Assembly (NCBI GenBank): GCA_039519185.1
Contig: CM076849.1
Span: 115,635,806-115,699,805 of the forward strand
Direction of reading: 5' to 3'
Length of the DNA stretch: 64,000 nucleotides
DNA from: Astragalus membranaceus
Lineage: Eukaryota; Streptophyta; Magnoliopsida; Fabales; Fabaceae
The position numbers were made by a program, and so were the translations under genes. This document shows positions 12,106 to 22,260 of this stretch, one piece after another. Numbering within the stretch: position 1 is the first letter of the stretch; each line of letters begins with the position of its first letter. Below the pieces are notes generated by a model. The model did no database searches and was not told the origin of the DNA. It saw only the letters and a list, made by a program, of their open reading frames with translations.

Positions 12106-14337
12106 TTCTCCCCAACTTGAAAGAATTTTGTCCTCAAAATTTCGTCACGTCTTTCATTTGACTCTCCGAGAATAGGCATCCTCAGAAGGTCCAAATTTGA
12201 GTAGAAATCTTCAAAATTTCCTCAAAATATTCTTGAATTAACGAAATGAGTAGAAATCTTCACGAAGTTGGCACATCAATCTCCAAGTATGATCCACTAC
12301 TGCCTTGATACGAACTCTCTGGTTTCGAATCAACACGAGAAACTCCTCTTTCGCCTACATAGGCTCGGCACCGCGTTCGAAAACACTTCAGAAGCTTCAT
12401 TCCAGTTATCCTCGCTTACTCCCCAACTTTGATTAATCTAAATCAAAGGGTTTAATACAAGACACTTGATAGAGATACAGGTCGAAGATGAGATCCACAA
12501 ATTGGTACTCCACGGTAGAGATAAGTACAAACATGCTTTTCTCGAAGGGTGTAAACACGTTCTCCGCAAATTCTCTAAAAATCCATAACAGTTCCCATAC
12601 ACATTGAAAAAGCGTGACGGAAAGGTCATCTGTGAAACTTCCTGACTCACCCTTGGGATTTCGAGATAGAACTCTTCAAAAGATGGGATGAGGATTTACC
12701 AGAAACGTCTATCTTAAACGTAGAAATAAACCACGGGAACATCAGTTAATTTCGGAAGTAATGAAAATCACATCAGTTGTTCTCAAAATAACGATTAAAC
12801 AGAACGCAGGGCTCCTTTCCAAATTAGTCAATAGCGTTGAGAGCTTCCCCTCAATCTAAGTAATCCTTCTATGATTTTCCTCAATCAGATCCTATTAACC
12901 TCTCGATTCGTTCCCAAAATTAACTTTAGCATGCGGGTTTTCACAAAATGATTTTTTTTTTTTAAAACTATCACGCCGCACACCAAGCTTCACTTCGGAA
13001 ATTTCAGTCACTTGCAAGCAGATCCATCAATTAATTCTTTGATGTTTATTCGCAACGTGAAAACAGTCAGCAGTTACCTCATTTACATATTCGTATTCAC
13101 GTTCGTCTTGTCAAACGGAATCTCATAATACTATCTCATTGTTGACCTTCACAAAAGAGGGATTAACAAACTAATACCTCGCCACTAATACATCTGCTTT
13201 ATATTCTGTACACCCTGGAACAGAATATAAACTTCGGCGTGCTTCCTCTAACACTTGCCTTTTATTGTTCTCCTCATCGGCCGCACAGATTCTACCGTTG
13301 ACACAACTGACTCCATCACTATTCATAGTAAAATCTGGAAATACCTTTTGTGATTGTAGTTTCACATCAACTTCCTATGCTAAGCGTATAGAATCCCTTA
13401 GGGAACTAGAGATCCTCATATGGCTCAACGCTAACTGATTCCTCCTTGATCTTGAATTCAGATTTAAGTCTCTAAAAGACTCCGATGATTCCATCTCATG
13501 CATCAATAAACTCAGCCATGTGGATGGACTTCCTACTCAGTGCATCAGTTACAACACTGACCTCTCTTGAATGCTACATCAGCACAAATTCATAATCCTC
13601 CAGAAACTCAACACACTTCTCTGCCTGCTATTCAGTTCTTTCTGATCAAACAGATAATTTAAACTTTTGTGATCACTAAAGACTTCGAAACGAGACCCAT
13701 ACAGGTAACGTCTCCAAATCTTCAGTGCATACACAATAGATGCCAATTACAAATCATGAGTCGGATATCTCTTCTCATGAGACTTTAATTGTCTGGACGC
13801 CCAAGTTACCACTTGTTGATTTTGCATTAGAATACGCCTCAAACCATTCCCAGAAGCGTCGCTGTAACTTTGGAATCCCAAAAACGGATCTGGAAGAATC
13901 AGGGTTGCAGCAGAAGTCAATCTAACCTTCAATTCTTGAAAACATTCTCCACAATCAGCATCCCACGTAAACGGTTGACCCTTTCGAGTTAACCGAGTAA
14001 GTGGACAACTAACTGTGAGAACCCTTTAAAGAACCTCTTACAGTAACCGGCTAGATCCAGAAACTTTTGATCTCTGCGGCTGACGTCGGTCACTCCCATT
14101 CAACACCGCTTCCTTCTCACTGGGATCTACAGAAACTCCCGACTTGGGAAGTCACCTGTCCCAAAGACTTTACTCTGGCACCCAAAAATCACACTCCGAA
14201 GGTTTCAAGTACAACTTCTTTTCTCGGAGTACTTTCAGAACAATGCGGAGATGTTGGACATGCTCCCCAATGGTCTTCAAAATCCTCAAGATACCATCAA
14301 TGACAACGACTACAAATTGATCTGGGTATGTGTGGAA
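12106..14337 (-). pseudogene. Element B internal region copy 2, truncated
   Basis: Matches 5746-7976 with about ten substitutions and one indel. It carries the same decayed integrase (13171-13365) and RNase H (13747-13932) fragments, then breaks off in the RT region where it joins LTR sequence at 14335-14337. Gag, protease, PBS and most of RT are missing. Confidence 0.9.
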
Positions 14338-14873
14338 GACAACACAACATTTCTTCTCCTCTCTCTCCAAATTCGAAAATGGTGAAATGGAGGATAAAGA
14401 ATGGATGATGAAGATCTTGGTGTCAATATGAAGAGAAGGATGTGGGGAACATTTTTGATGAAGGAAGCTTGAGGTTTGGGTGAGGTCTTCTCTCTCCCTC
14501 TTCTCTTCTTCCTCTACGTTTCCTCCCTTTCTCACTTTCTCCATTCTTTCTTTTCTTTCATTCTTTTCCTCTGTTTCACGCGTGGCTTCCTTTTATTTCT
14601 TTCAATTCTTTTCTCTTCTTTCCTTTTTACATACACACACGGTACACACATATATATATATATAATATATAAGTGGTAACGTGGTAAAATTACCATATTA
14701 ACCTTAATCCCTTAATCGATTCTAAATCGTCCACGGTCCGTATTATCCGATTAACGATCCTATGCCAATCCAATAATTATATTGGCACTCAATAATTTTA
14801 CCAATTAAGTACTAAATTAATTCAATTGGGCTATCCTCTAAATAATTCGGTTAATTATTTTGAGGATGTTACA
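14335..14873 (-). repeat. Element B LTR copy 3, partial
   Basis: Corresponds to 5203-5745, the sense 5' part of the LTR including the TATA tract. It is joined to pol sequence with only GAA shared at the breakpoint. The open frame 14170-14544 spans this junction and is an artefact of the fusion. Confidence 0.9.
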
Positions 14874-14878
14874 GTGAG

Positions 14879-15141
14879 TGCCCTCAAGGCTTATATTGTT
14901 GACGATGGTGAGTTGAGTACTAATAAAAAGTGGTGAGTATAATAATTATTGCGGTGTGAGTGTTGTGTTGTGGTGCATGTTCATGGCGTCACATAAACCA
15001 TGTGCACAAAGCGGTGTTGGGCTTCGGCCAAAGCGGTGTTGGGCTTCGGCCAAAGCGGTGTTGGGCTCCGGCCAAAGCGGTGTTGGGCTTCTGCCAAAGC
15101 GGTGTGTGCCTTCAAGGCTATTTATTGCGGTGTGTATTATT

Positions 15142-15172
<31 letters not shown>

Positions 15173-15775
15173 GCCCAGTGTTGTTGTGGGTGTTGTTTGG
15201 TGAAGTCAGTGTTGTTGTGCACGTTGTTGTTGTTGGTATTGTTTGGTGATGTTTCTTGATTGATTAGGAGTTGATGGTGAATTTGATGTTGTATGCTGGT
15301 GTTGTTTTTGGAATTGGTGCCTTAGTTGCTTTCCCTAATATAATGGTTATCATATTTGTTATTATTTATGTAAAGAGACTCACCCTACTGCTCTATGTTG
15401 CTTCTCATGTCGGCAACGTGCAGGTGTTTCCGAGTGAAGGTTCTTCCTTACTCAGTCTGAGTGTGGCGTATTGCTCTGATGCGTAGCACTGGGGGTGGCG
15501 GGTTGTTATATTTGTTTTGTTATTATTTTAGTTAGGTTTAATTATATTGGTAATGTAAGACTGGTTTGAGAAAACGATGTTTCAAGGGTTCGCCCCATTT
15601 ATGTCGTGCTATGTATCACGTAATTACATTTATTTGTGAAAAGTACTGTTTATTAAATTAAAGTGAGGTTTTGGTGAAAGTAGCATTCCCTGGAGGATGT
15701 ACCTTTTTAAAAAGGAAAAAGATTTTTGAACTCTGATTTTTGATTAAATAACTAATTGAGTAAGGGGGTGTTACA
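14879..15775 (+). repeat. Element A 3' LTR, second part
   Basis: Resumes after the B TSD copy (14874-14878). It holds the 22-bp repeats, a GACTCACCCT motif at 15378-15386 and an acceptor-like CGTGCAG at 15417-15423, then runs to TTACA at 15775. No coding sequence. Confidence 0.85.
15011..15105 (+). repeat. 22-bp tandem repeat, 4-5 copies, in A LTR
   Basis: GCGGTGTTGGGCTTCGGCCA begins at 15011, 15033, 15055, 15077 and (partly) 15099. The unit length is not a multiple of three and it contains no stop, so it opens all three plus frames at 14956-15249; those frames should not be called genes. Confidence 0.9.
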
Positions 15776-16060
15776 TCTTGTGCTTATGTGTTATTTCATT
15801 TGATACTGTTAGACTGTTATTGGTGATGTATTGGATTTGTTTCGAACTTATTATTATTCCGCTGCGGTAGTGACTGTATTTAGTTGATGCGAACTAAGCA
15901 GGTGTTTTATGGTGCTATGTATCTTGTGGCTTTTAGCCGAACTATGTGATTTGAATATTGATTGATTTAATGGAGTAAATGTAGCACTCTCTTATATTGT
16001 TTTCAAAAAAAAAAAAAAACTCTGATTTTATTAAATAGTAAGGTTATTAGAAGGGGGTGT
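15776..16060 (+). repeat. Element C 5' LTR, 3' portion
   Basis: Begins TCTTGTGCTTATGTG and matches 22567-22854 with only a few substitutions and a difference in an A-rich run. It lacks the final bases of the LTR, because a small deletion fuses it to the PBS at 16061. Confidence 0.85.
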
Positions 16061-16070
16061 TATCAGAGCA
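16061..16070 (+). other. Damaged primer-binding site, element C
   Basis: The sequence reads GGGGGTGT|TATCAGAGCA. The last bases of the LTR (ACA) and the first bases of the expected TGGTATCAGAGC are missing, so the LTR/PBS junction has been deleted. Confidence 0.7.
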
Positions 16071-16173
16071 GTTCGGTCTGTCCGGCCAAGTCGTCCTGTC
16101 ATAGTGTCTTATGAGGAATAGGGATTGTTAGATTAGTTCTAAATTTCTATTTGTGCTGTAGTGATAATTTGAA

Positions 16174-18411
16174 ATGGCTGGGAGGAACGATGCTGCTCTT
16201 GCTGCTGCTCTGCAGGCTATGGCTCAGGCTGTTGGGAACCAGCAAAATGGTGCTGAAAATGCTGGGACTCGCAGTTTAGCCACGTTCCAGAGGGAGAATC
16301 CACCCGTTTTTAAGGGCAAGTATATTCCAGATGGTGCTCTAGCATGGCTGAAAGAGATTGAAAGGATATTTCGTGTCATGGATTGTAATGATGCGCAGAA
16401 GGTCAGGTATGGTACCCATACGCTGGCGGAAGAAGCTGATGATTGGTGGATGGTTGTTAGGCAGAGGTTAGAAACTGCTAATGAGGAGATAACTTGGGCT
16501 GTTTTCCGTAGGGAGTTCTTACGGAAGTATTTTCCAGAAGATGTGAGGGGAAAGAAAGAAATCGAATTCCTTGAGCTAAAGCAAGGAAGCATGTCAGTGA
16601 CAGAGTATGCTGCCAAGTTCACTGAATTGGCTAAGTTTTATCCCCATTATGCTGATGCTGATTCTGAATTCTCAAAATGTATTAAGTTTGAGAATGGATT
16701 GAGGGCTGATATAAAGAAAGCTGTAGGGTACCAGAAGATTCGGGTATTCGCTGATTTAATCGATAGTTGCAGGATATTCGAAGAGGATAGTAATGCTCAC
16801 TCCAAGGTCATGAGAGATCAGAGGGGTAAATTTCAGAACCGGGGTAAGCCATATGAGGTTCCGGCCGGTAAGGGTAAGCAGAGGTATGCTGATAGTAAGA
16901 AACCAAGTGGGGGAGATGCCCCTGCGAAGGTTGTATGCTACAGGTGTGGCAAGCCGGGCCATAAGAGTTTTGACTGCTCAGATAATAAATGTTTCAAGTG
17001 CGGTAAAGAAGGTCATGTAGCTGCCAAATGTGAGAAAAAGGATGTGGTGTGCTACAACTGTGGGGAAGTAGGTCATATTAGTACCAAGTGTACTAAGCCG
17101 AAGAAAGAGAAGTTCAGTGGAAAAGTGTTTGCTCTCACAGGATCGGAGGATACTAATGAGATTAGAGGTACATGTTTTATTAATGGTCTTCCTTTGATTG
17201 CTATTATTGATACCGGTGCTACGCATTCATTTATTGCTGCTTTATGTGCTACGAAATTGGACCTTGCTTTGTCTTCTATGATGAGGGAGATGGTTATTGA
17301 TAGTCCAGCTAAGGGTTCAGTAACTACCTCTCTTGTGTGTGCTAAGTGCCCTCTGTCAATCTTCGGCAGAGATTTCCTTGTTGACCTTATTTGTTTGTCG
17401 TTGGGAGGGTTGGATGTCATCCTTGGTATGGACTGGTTAGTAGTTAACCATGTGCATATTAACTGTTTTCGTAAATCTGTGAGTTTCCTTCCTCCCGAAG
17501 AAGAAGAATTTGTTTTGTTGCCTGCTGGTCAATTGCATAAGGTAATGAAAGAGGGAGTTCATCTGTTTGCTTTGATGGCGTCATTGTCTGCTGAGAATCA
17601 GGCGATTATTGAAGGGTTACAAGTAGTGTGTGCGTTTCCTGAAGTGTTCCCGGATGAAATTCCAAGTGTTCCGCCAGAGAGGGAGGTTGAGTTTGCTATT
17701 GATCTTATACCTGGTACTAGGCCTGTGTCTATGGCACCATACCGGATGTCAGCCTCAGAGTTGTCTGAATTGAAAAAGCAACTAGAAGATCTACTTGAGA
17801 AGAAATTTGTAAGGCCAAGTGTGTCACCGTGGGGTGCTCCGGTATTGTTGGTGAAAAAGAAGGATGAGAGTATGAGGCTTTGTGTCGATTATAGGCAATT
17901 GAACAAGGTGACAATAAAGAACAGGTATCCGCTCCCAAGAAATGATGATTTGATGGACCAGTTGGTAGGTGCTAAAGTGTTTAGCAAAATCGATTTGAGG
18001 TCGGGTTATCACCAGATCAAGGTAAAGGATGAAGACATTCAGAAGACAGCTTTCAGAACGAGATATGGGCACTATGAGTATTCTGTGATGCCGTTTGGTG
18101 TTACCAACGCGCCGGGAGTATTTATGGAGTACATGAATCGTACCTTCCATAGTTACTTGGATCGGTTTGTAGTTGTGTTTATTGACAACATTCTGGTGTA
18201 TTCTAAGACGGAAGAGGAGCACGCAGAACATTTGAGGTTGGTACTAGAAGTGTTGAAAGAAAAGAAATTGTATGCAAAGTTGTCTAAGTGTGAGTTCTGG
18301 CTGAAAGAGGTAGGTTTCCTTGGTCATCTTATCTCTGGTAATGGTATAGCGGTAGATCCAACCAAGGTTGATGCTGTGTTGCAATGGGAGAGCCCTGAAG
18401 TCAGTTACTGA
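16174..18411 (+). pseudogene. Gag-protease-RT polyprotein of element C (745 residues, truncated)
   Basis: The start is the first ATG after the PBS, opening MAGRNDAALAA. A retrotransposon Gag domain covers roughly residues 50-200. Three CCHC zinc knuckles follow at about 255-307 (CYRCGKPGHKSFDC, CFKCGKEGHVAAKC, CYNCGEVGHISTKC). The protease active site DTGATHS is near residue 346. RT spans about 520-720 with LCVDYRQLNK near 569. The RT active site, normally FxDD, reads FIDN near residue 670 (GAC AAC at 18184-18189), so a metal-binding aspartate is lost. The frame ends early at 18411 because one extra base near 18396 shifts it. The intact product would be a single Gag-Pol that makes and integrates new copies; this copy cannot. 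Confidence 0.9.
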
Positions 18412-19075
18412 GATTAGAAGCTTCTTGCGGTTAGCTGGTTATTACAGGAGGTTTATTGAAGGTTTCTCGAAGTTAGCCCTTCCGTTGACTCAATTGACGT
18501 GTAAAGGAAAAGCATTTGTGTGGGATGCTCGCTGTGAGGAGAGCTTCAATGAGTTGAAGAAGAGGTTGACAACATTGCCCATTTTGATTTTGCCTGTTCC
18601 AGATCAACCGTTTGTGGTGTATTGTGATGCTTCCAAGATGGGTTTGGGAGGTGTGTTAATGCAAGAAGGTAAGGTAGTAGCTTATGCGTCTAGACAGTTG
18701 AGGACCCATGAGAAGAACTACCCTACTCATGATTTGGAGCTGGCTGCGATTGTATTTGTGCTGAAGATTTGGAGGCAGTATCTGTATGGTACTAGATTTG
18801 AAGTGTTTAGTGACCATAAGAGCTTAAAATACTTGTTTGATCAGAAGGAGCTGAATATGAGACAGAGATGTTGGTTAGAATTGCTGAAGGACTATGATTT
18901 CGGCTTGAACTATCATCCAGGCAAGGCTAATGTCGTGGCTGATGCTTTAAGTCGGAAGACCTTGCATATGTCGGCTATGATGGTGAAAGAATTAGAGCTG
19001 ATTGAGCAGTTTCGGGATATGAATCTGGTTTGTGAAGTGACACCGCAGAGTGTCAGATTGGGGATATTGAAGATT
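18397..19075 (+). pseudogene. RT tail and RNase H of element C, shifted frame
   Basis: Continues the polyprotein in the next frame (RSFLRLAGYYRRFIEGFSKL). RNase H motifs are all visible: YCDASKMG with the first aspartate, DLELAAIVFVLKIWRQYLYG with the glutamate, FSDHKSLKYL with the second aspartate, and ANVVADALSR. The frame is cut by a deletion near 19080. Apart from the frameshift this domain looks undamaged. Confidence 0.9.
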
Positions 19076-19888
19076 GGCAATGAATTTTTCTTGTCTGACT
19101 TGTCAGAAGTCTAAGATTGAGCATCAGAAACCCGCGGGGTTGATGCAGCCGTTGGAGATTCCGGAATGGAAATGGGATAGCATTTCCATGGACTTTGTGA
19201 CTAGTTTGCCTAGAACCGTGAGAGGATTTGATGCTATATGGGTGGTTGTGGATAGGCTGACGAAGTCTGCTCACTTCTTACCAATTGATATCACTTATCC
19301 ATTTCCAAAGTTAGCAGAGATCTACATCAAGACAATTGTGAAGTTGCATGGCGTTCCGCTTAGTATTGTATCTGATAGAGATCCAAGATTCACTTCTGAA
19401 TTTTGGAAAAGTTTGCAAGAAGCTTCGGGCTCTAAGTTGAGGTTGAGCTCCGCTTATCATCCGCAGACAGATGGTCAGACGGAGAGGACTATTCAGTCGT
19501 TAGAGGACTTGTTGAGAGCATGTGTTCTTGAGCAGGGAGGTTCGTGGGATTCTCATCTTCCATTGATTGAGTTCACCTACAATAACAGTTTTCATTCTAG
19601 TATTGGAATGGCACCGTTTGAGGCGTTGTATGGTCGGAGATGTAAGACTCAGTTATGTTGGTATGAATCTGGAGAGAGTGCAGTGTTGGGGCCTGAGATT
19701 GTGCGAGAAACAACTGAGAAGGTAAAATTAATCCGTGAGAAGATGAAAGCGTCGCAGAGTCGACAAAAGAGTTACCATGATAAGAGAAAGAAGGATTTGG
19801 AGTTCCAGGCCGGCGACCATGTGTTCTTGAGAGTCACTCCGGTGACTGGTGTTGGGCGTGCCTTGAAATCAAAGAAGTTAACTCCCCT
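19076..19888 (+). pseudogene. Integrase catalytic core of element C, N-terminal domain deleted
   Basis: Begins with CLTCQKSK, the CC half of the HHCC zinc-binding domain; the HH half and the linker are missing, so the deletion removed roughly 100 codons and changed frame. The catalytic triad is visible: aspartate in SMDFVTSLP, aspartate in VSDRDPRF and glutamate in the NPQTDGQTE-type stretch (here YHPQTDGQTERTIQ...LE). The frame shifts again at about 19885 within KLTP. Confidence 0.85.
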
Positions 19889-20260
19889 CCCCGTTTCATT
19901 GGTCCGGATCAGATTACGGAGAGGGTGGGAAGTGTTGCCTATAGGGTGGCTTTTCCGCCTAATCTTTCGAACTTGAATGACGTGTTTCACGTGTCACAAC
20001 TTCGAAAGTATGTTCCGGACCCGTCTCATGTGATTTAGATGGATGAAGTAGAAGTACGGGATAATCTCACTGTGGAGACTATGCCTGTGCGAATTGAAGA
20101 TAGAGAAGTGAAGATTCTGAGAGGGAAGGAGATTCCTTTGGTGAAAGTGGTTTGGTTAGGAGCTTCTGGTGAGAGTATGACTTAGGAGCTGGAGAGTAAG
20201 ATGCGGGAAGCATATCCGGAGTTGTTTGATTCAGGTAATTTCGAGGACGAAATATTCTAA
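19889..20260 (+). pseudogene. Integrase C-terminus with chromodomain-like tail, element C
   Basis: In the frame starting at 19889 the sequence reads through a GPxQITERVG-type integrase tail and a DVFHVSQLRKYVPDPSHV motif. It continues into a tail with VKVVWLG and REAYPELF, typical of the Tekay-type chromodomain that targets insertions to marked chromatin. Two in-frame TAG codons (20036-20038, 20183-20185) interrupt it. The reading frame ends at TAA 20258-20260, overlapping the PPT region. Too interrupted to work. Confidence 0.8.
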
Positions 20261-20272
20261 GTGGGGGAGGAT
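20261..20272 (+). other. Polypurine tract of element C
   Basis: GTGGGGGAGGAT immediately before the 3' LTR, following TTCGAGGACGAAATATTCTAA as in element A. Confidence 0.85.
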
Positions 20273-21004
20273 TGTAACGCCCCAAAATAATTTAATTATT
20301 TATTGAATTAAGTTATTTAAGGCTTACAATATTTATTTAATTTAATTTACTAATTCAGAATTTAATTTAATTTATTTTATTCTATTTATTTAGGAGGTGT
20401 GGTCACGAATTAGGTGGTGTGCATGGGGGCCCATGATCCACAAGTAGGCCCATGACCCATTGGCTTGTCATAGGACTCGACTCACTTAGGGGTCTTGTGG
20501 GTTAGTTTTCATTTCACTTATTCCATCCAAAAGAAAGAAAAGAAGCGAATAGAGAGAGTGAGAAGAGGAGGCGAGGGTTTGCAAGAGGAAAGGGGAGGAA
20601 ATTCGTGGAGCACTCAAGGAGGACGGGAAAGCTTGTTGGTGTCTTGCAATTCCTTGGAGCCTTGCCTAGCATATTCGAATTCCATAAGGTTAGGGGGTTC
20701 TTCTTTCCATTCTTAATAATTTATGTGATAGGTGTTGTCTAGGATTAGGTTCTAGGGTGATTTCCATGAATGATTGGTATGTTTTGGTGTTGTTGCTATG
20801 CTGAATTTTAATTGTGCAAAGATATGTTGGATTGGTGTTGAATTGTACACAATAGGAATTGTGCATGCCCATTGTTTGGTGTTATGATTGAATGAATTTT
20901 TGGTGGAAAATGTGATGGCTAGTGTTCATATAAGTAATTGGCATTGGTGATTTAATTTGGTATTTTTATGTTGAGAGAAACTCAAAAATTGATGGAGCCT
21001 TAAG

Positions 21005-21775
21005 CGCCCTAGGTGTGTGTGTGTGTTGCTAGAATTCTGTCCCAGGCGCCCTGCTGCTGGGCGCCAAGGGCTGTGCTGCCACTGTTGTGTCTGTTGCTGT
21101 CCCTGGCGCTAGGCGCCTTGTGCCATGGGCGCCAAGGGCCCCAATTTTCTGGTGATTGTTTTGCCAATTTTGGCTTTTGGTTTTCATGTCCAAGTAAAAT
21201 AGCTCGTGTAAAATGATTTTGGCCACCAAAAGAGTCGTATTCCGTGTTTTCTCTAGGCGCCTAGTGAATGGGCGCCGTGTGCTCTGCGCCAGTTTTTGGG
21301 TGTTCCTGCGCCAATTCTGTGTCTGGGCGCTAGGCGCCCTGCGCCAGTTTTTCCTGCGCCTGTCTCACTGTGTTCCTGTTTTGGCGCTAGGTGCCTTGGC
21401 CATGGGCGCCAAGGGCGCCACTGTTGTGTTGCATATTTTCTCAAAATTCTTTTTGGGTTCTCATACGCTGAATAAATGGCTTGTGTAAAATAATTTTTGG
21501 AGTCATAGGAGTTGTTCCCTGTCCTAGCCTTAGGCGCCTAGTCCATGGGCGCCAATGATGCGTGTCACATTTTGCCAAAATTTTTGTTGGGTTCCCATAT
21601 TCTGAGTATTTGGCTCGTGCAAAATTAATTTCGAAGTCAAATGAATTTTCTTGCATGTTGGCCTTAGGCGCCTAGTGCCTGGGCGCCGTGTTCCCCTGCG
21701 ACAGTTCCTGCGCCTGTTGCGCCAGGCCAGTGTTGCTGCTCCTGAGCGCCCAGCGCCTGTGCGCCGTTCCAGAAT
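21005..21775 (+). repeat. GGCGCC-rich palindromic field in C LTR
   Basis: Many copies of the self-complementary hexamer GGCGCC, often paired as TAGGCGCCTA or CATGGGCGCCAAGGG, separated by T-rich spacers. The block ATAACTTTTGACTCG...GCGTTTTGAAGCTAATT follows at 21809-21870. The ORFs at 21013-21836 on both strands follow the palindromes and are not gene-like. Confidence 0.75.
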
Positions 21776-22017
21776 GTCTAAGTATTTTCTCGATTTTGTT
21801 TTAATCATAACTTTTGACTCGTTTATCCAAATTTAACGGTTAAAAATGCGTTTTGAAGCTAATTCCGATGTCTTCTTAAATAGTTTGGTCTTGGGCAAAA
21901 ATGGATTATTTTCCTGATGGTTCTGGACTGAAGTTGTTCAAGGTGTCTAATCGCAATTTTTATTCACTTTCTCCTATTCCGTGTCAATGTCCTAAAACGG
22001 TTTAATTAAATTGGTAC

Positions 22018-22260
22018 TGATTTATTTGGAGTTTTATTGGTGAGTTTTGTTGGTGAGTTTTATTGGTGAGTTTAATTGGTGAGTTTTATTTGGTGAGTTT
22101 ATTGGTGAGTTATATGGTGAATTGGTGAATTGGTGAATTGTGTGGGTGTTGTGGTGCATTGTCATGGCGTTTCATGAACCATGTGCATTATCGGTGAGCA
22201 GAGGCTTCGGCCTAATTTTAATTGGTGAGCAGAGGCTTCGGCCTAATTGTATTTGGTGAC
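22018..22260 (+). repeat. Short tandem repeats in C LTR
   Basis: TTTATTGGTGAG is repeated at 22030-22130, then two copies of GAGCAGAGGCTTCGGCCTAA lie at 22196-22245. The GGCTTCGGCC word also occurs in A and D LTRs at the same relative position. Confidence 0.8.

Larger units (their letters stand above)
3341..14873 (-). mobile_element. Element B: three-LTR tandem gypsy retrotransposon, reverse orientation
   Basis: Flanked by a perfect 5-bp TSD, GTGAG (3336-3340 and 14874-14878). In window order it reads LTR (3341-5745), internal region (5746-9699), LTR (9700-12105), part of a second internal region (12106-14337), and a partial LTR (14335-14873). LTRs begin TGTAACATCC and end GGGGTGTTACA in sense. 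The PPT lies next to 5745 and 12105 and the PBS at 9685-9696, which fixes the sense strand as minus. The family is the same as F and I. The two internal copies differ at only a handful of positions over 2.2 kb, so the duplication is recent. Confidence 0.9.
1..15775 (+). mobile_element. Element A: non-autonomous Tekay-like gypsy LTR retrotransposon, left end outside window
   Basis: The first 108 bases are identical or nearly so to 15668-15775, so they are the two copies of an LTR 3' end. Only about 760 bases of internal sequence separate the end of the 5' LTR from the start of the 3' LTR at 873, and these hold no gag-pol. The 3' LTR is split by element B, whose TSD GTGAG lies at 3336-3340 and 14874-14878. 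The element appears to sit in the 5' LTR of element C, because C-type LTR sequence resumes at 15776. Its own TSD cannot be tested because its start is outside the window. The LTR ends (TGTAACGCC...TTACA) and the PPT resemble those of C, so A is a deletion derivative or parasite of that lineage. Confidence 0.85.

Noticed and set aside
14170..14544. 124-residue minus frame joining LTR leader to pol
   Set aside because: A chance fusion created by the deletion junction at 14335.
14956..15249. Three overlapping plus-strand frames with repeated QSGVGLRPK-like words
   Set aside because: A 22-bp stop-free tandem repeat opens all three frames at once.
15776..15780. TCTTG as a confirmed target-site duplication of element A
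   Set aside because: The matching left copy would be outside the window, so it cannot be confirmed.
16174..18411. Host gene encoding a zinc-finger protein
   Set aside because: Gag, CCHC knuckles, protease and RT in order, between LTRs, make it a retrotransposon polyprotein.
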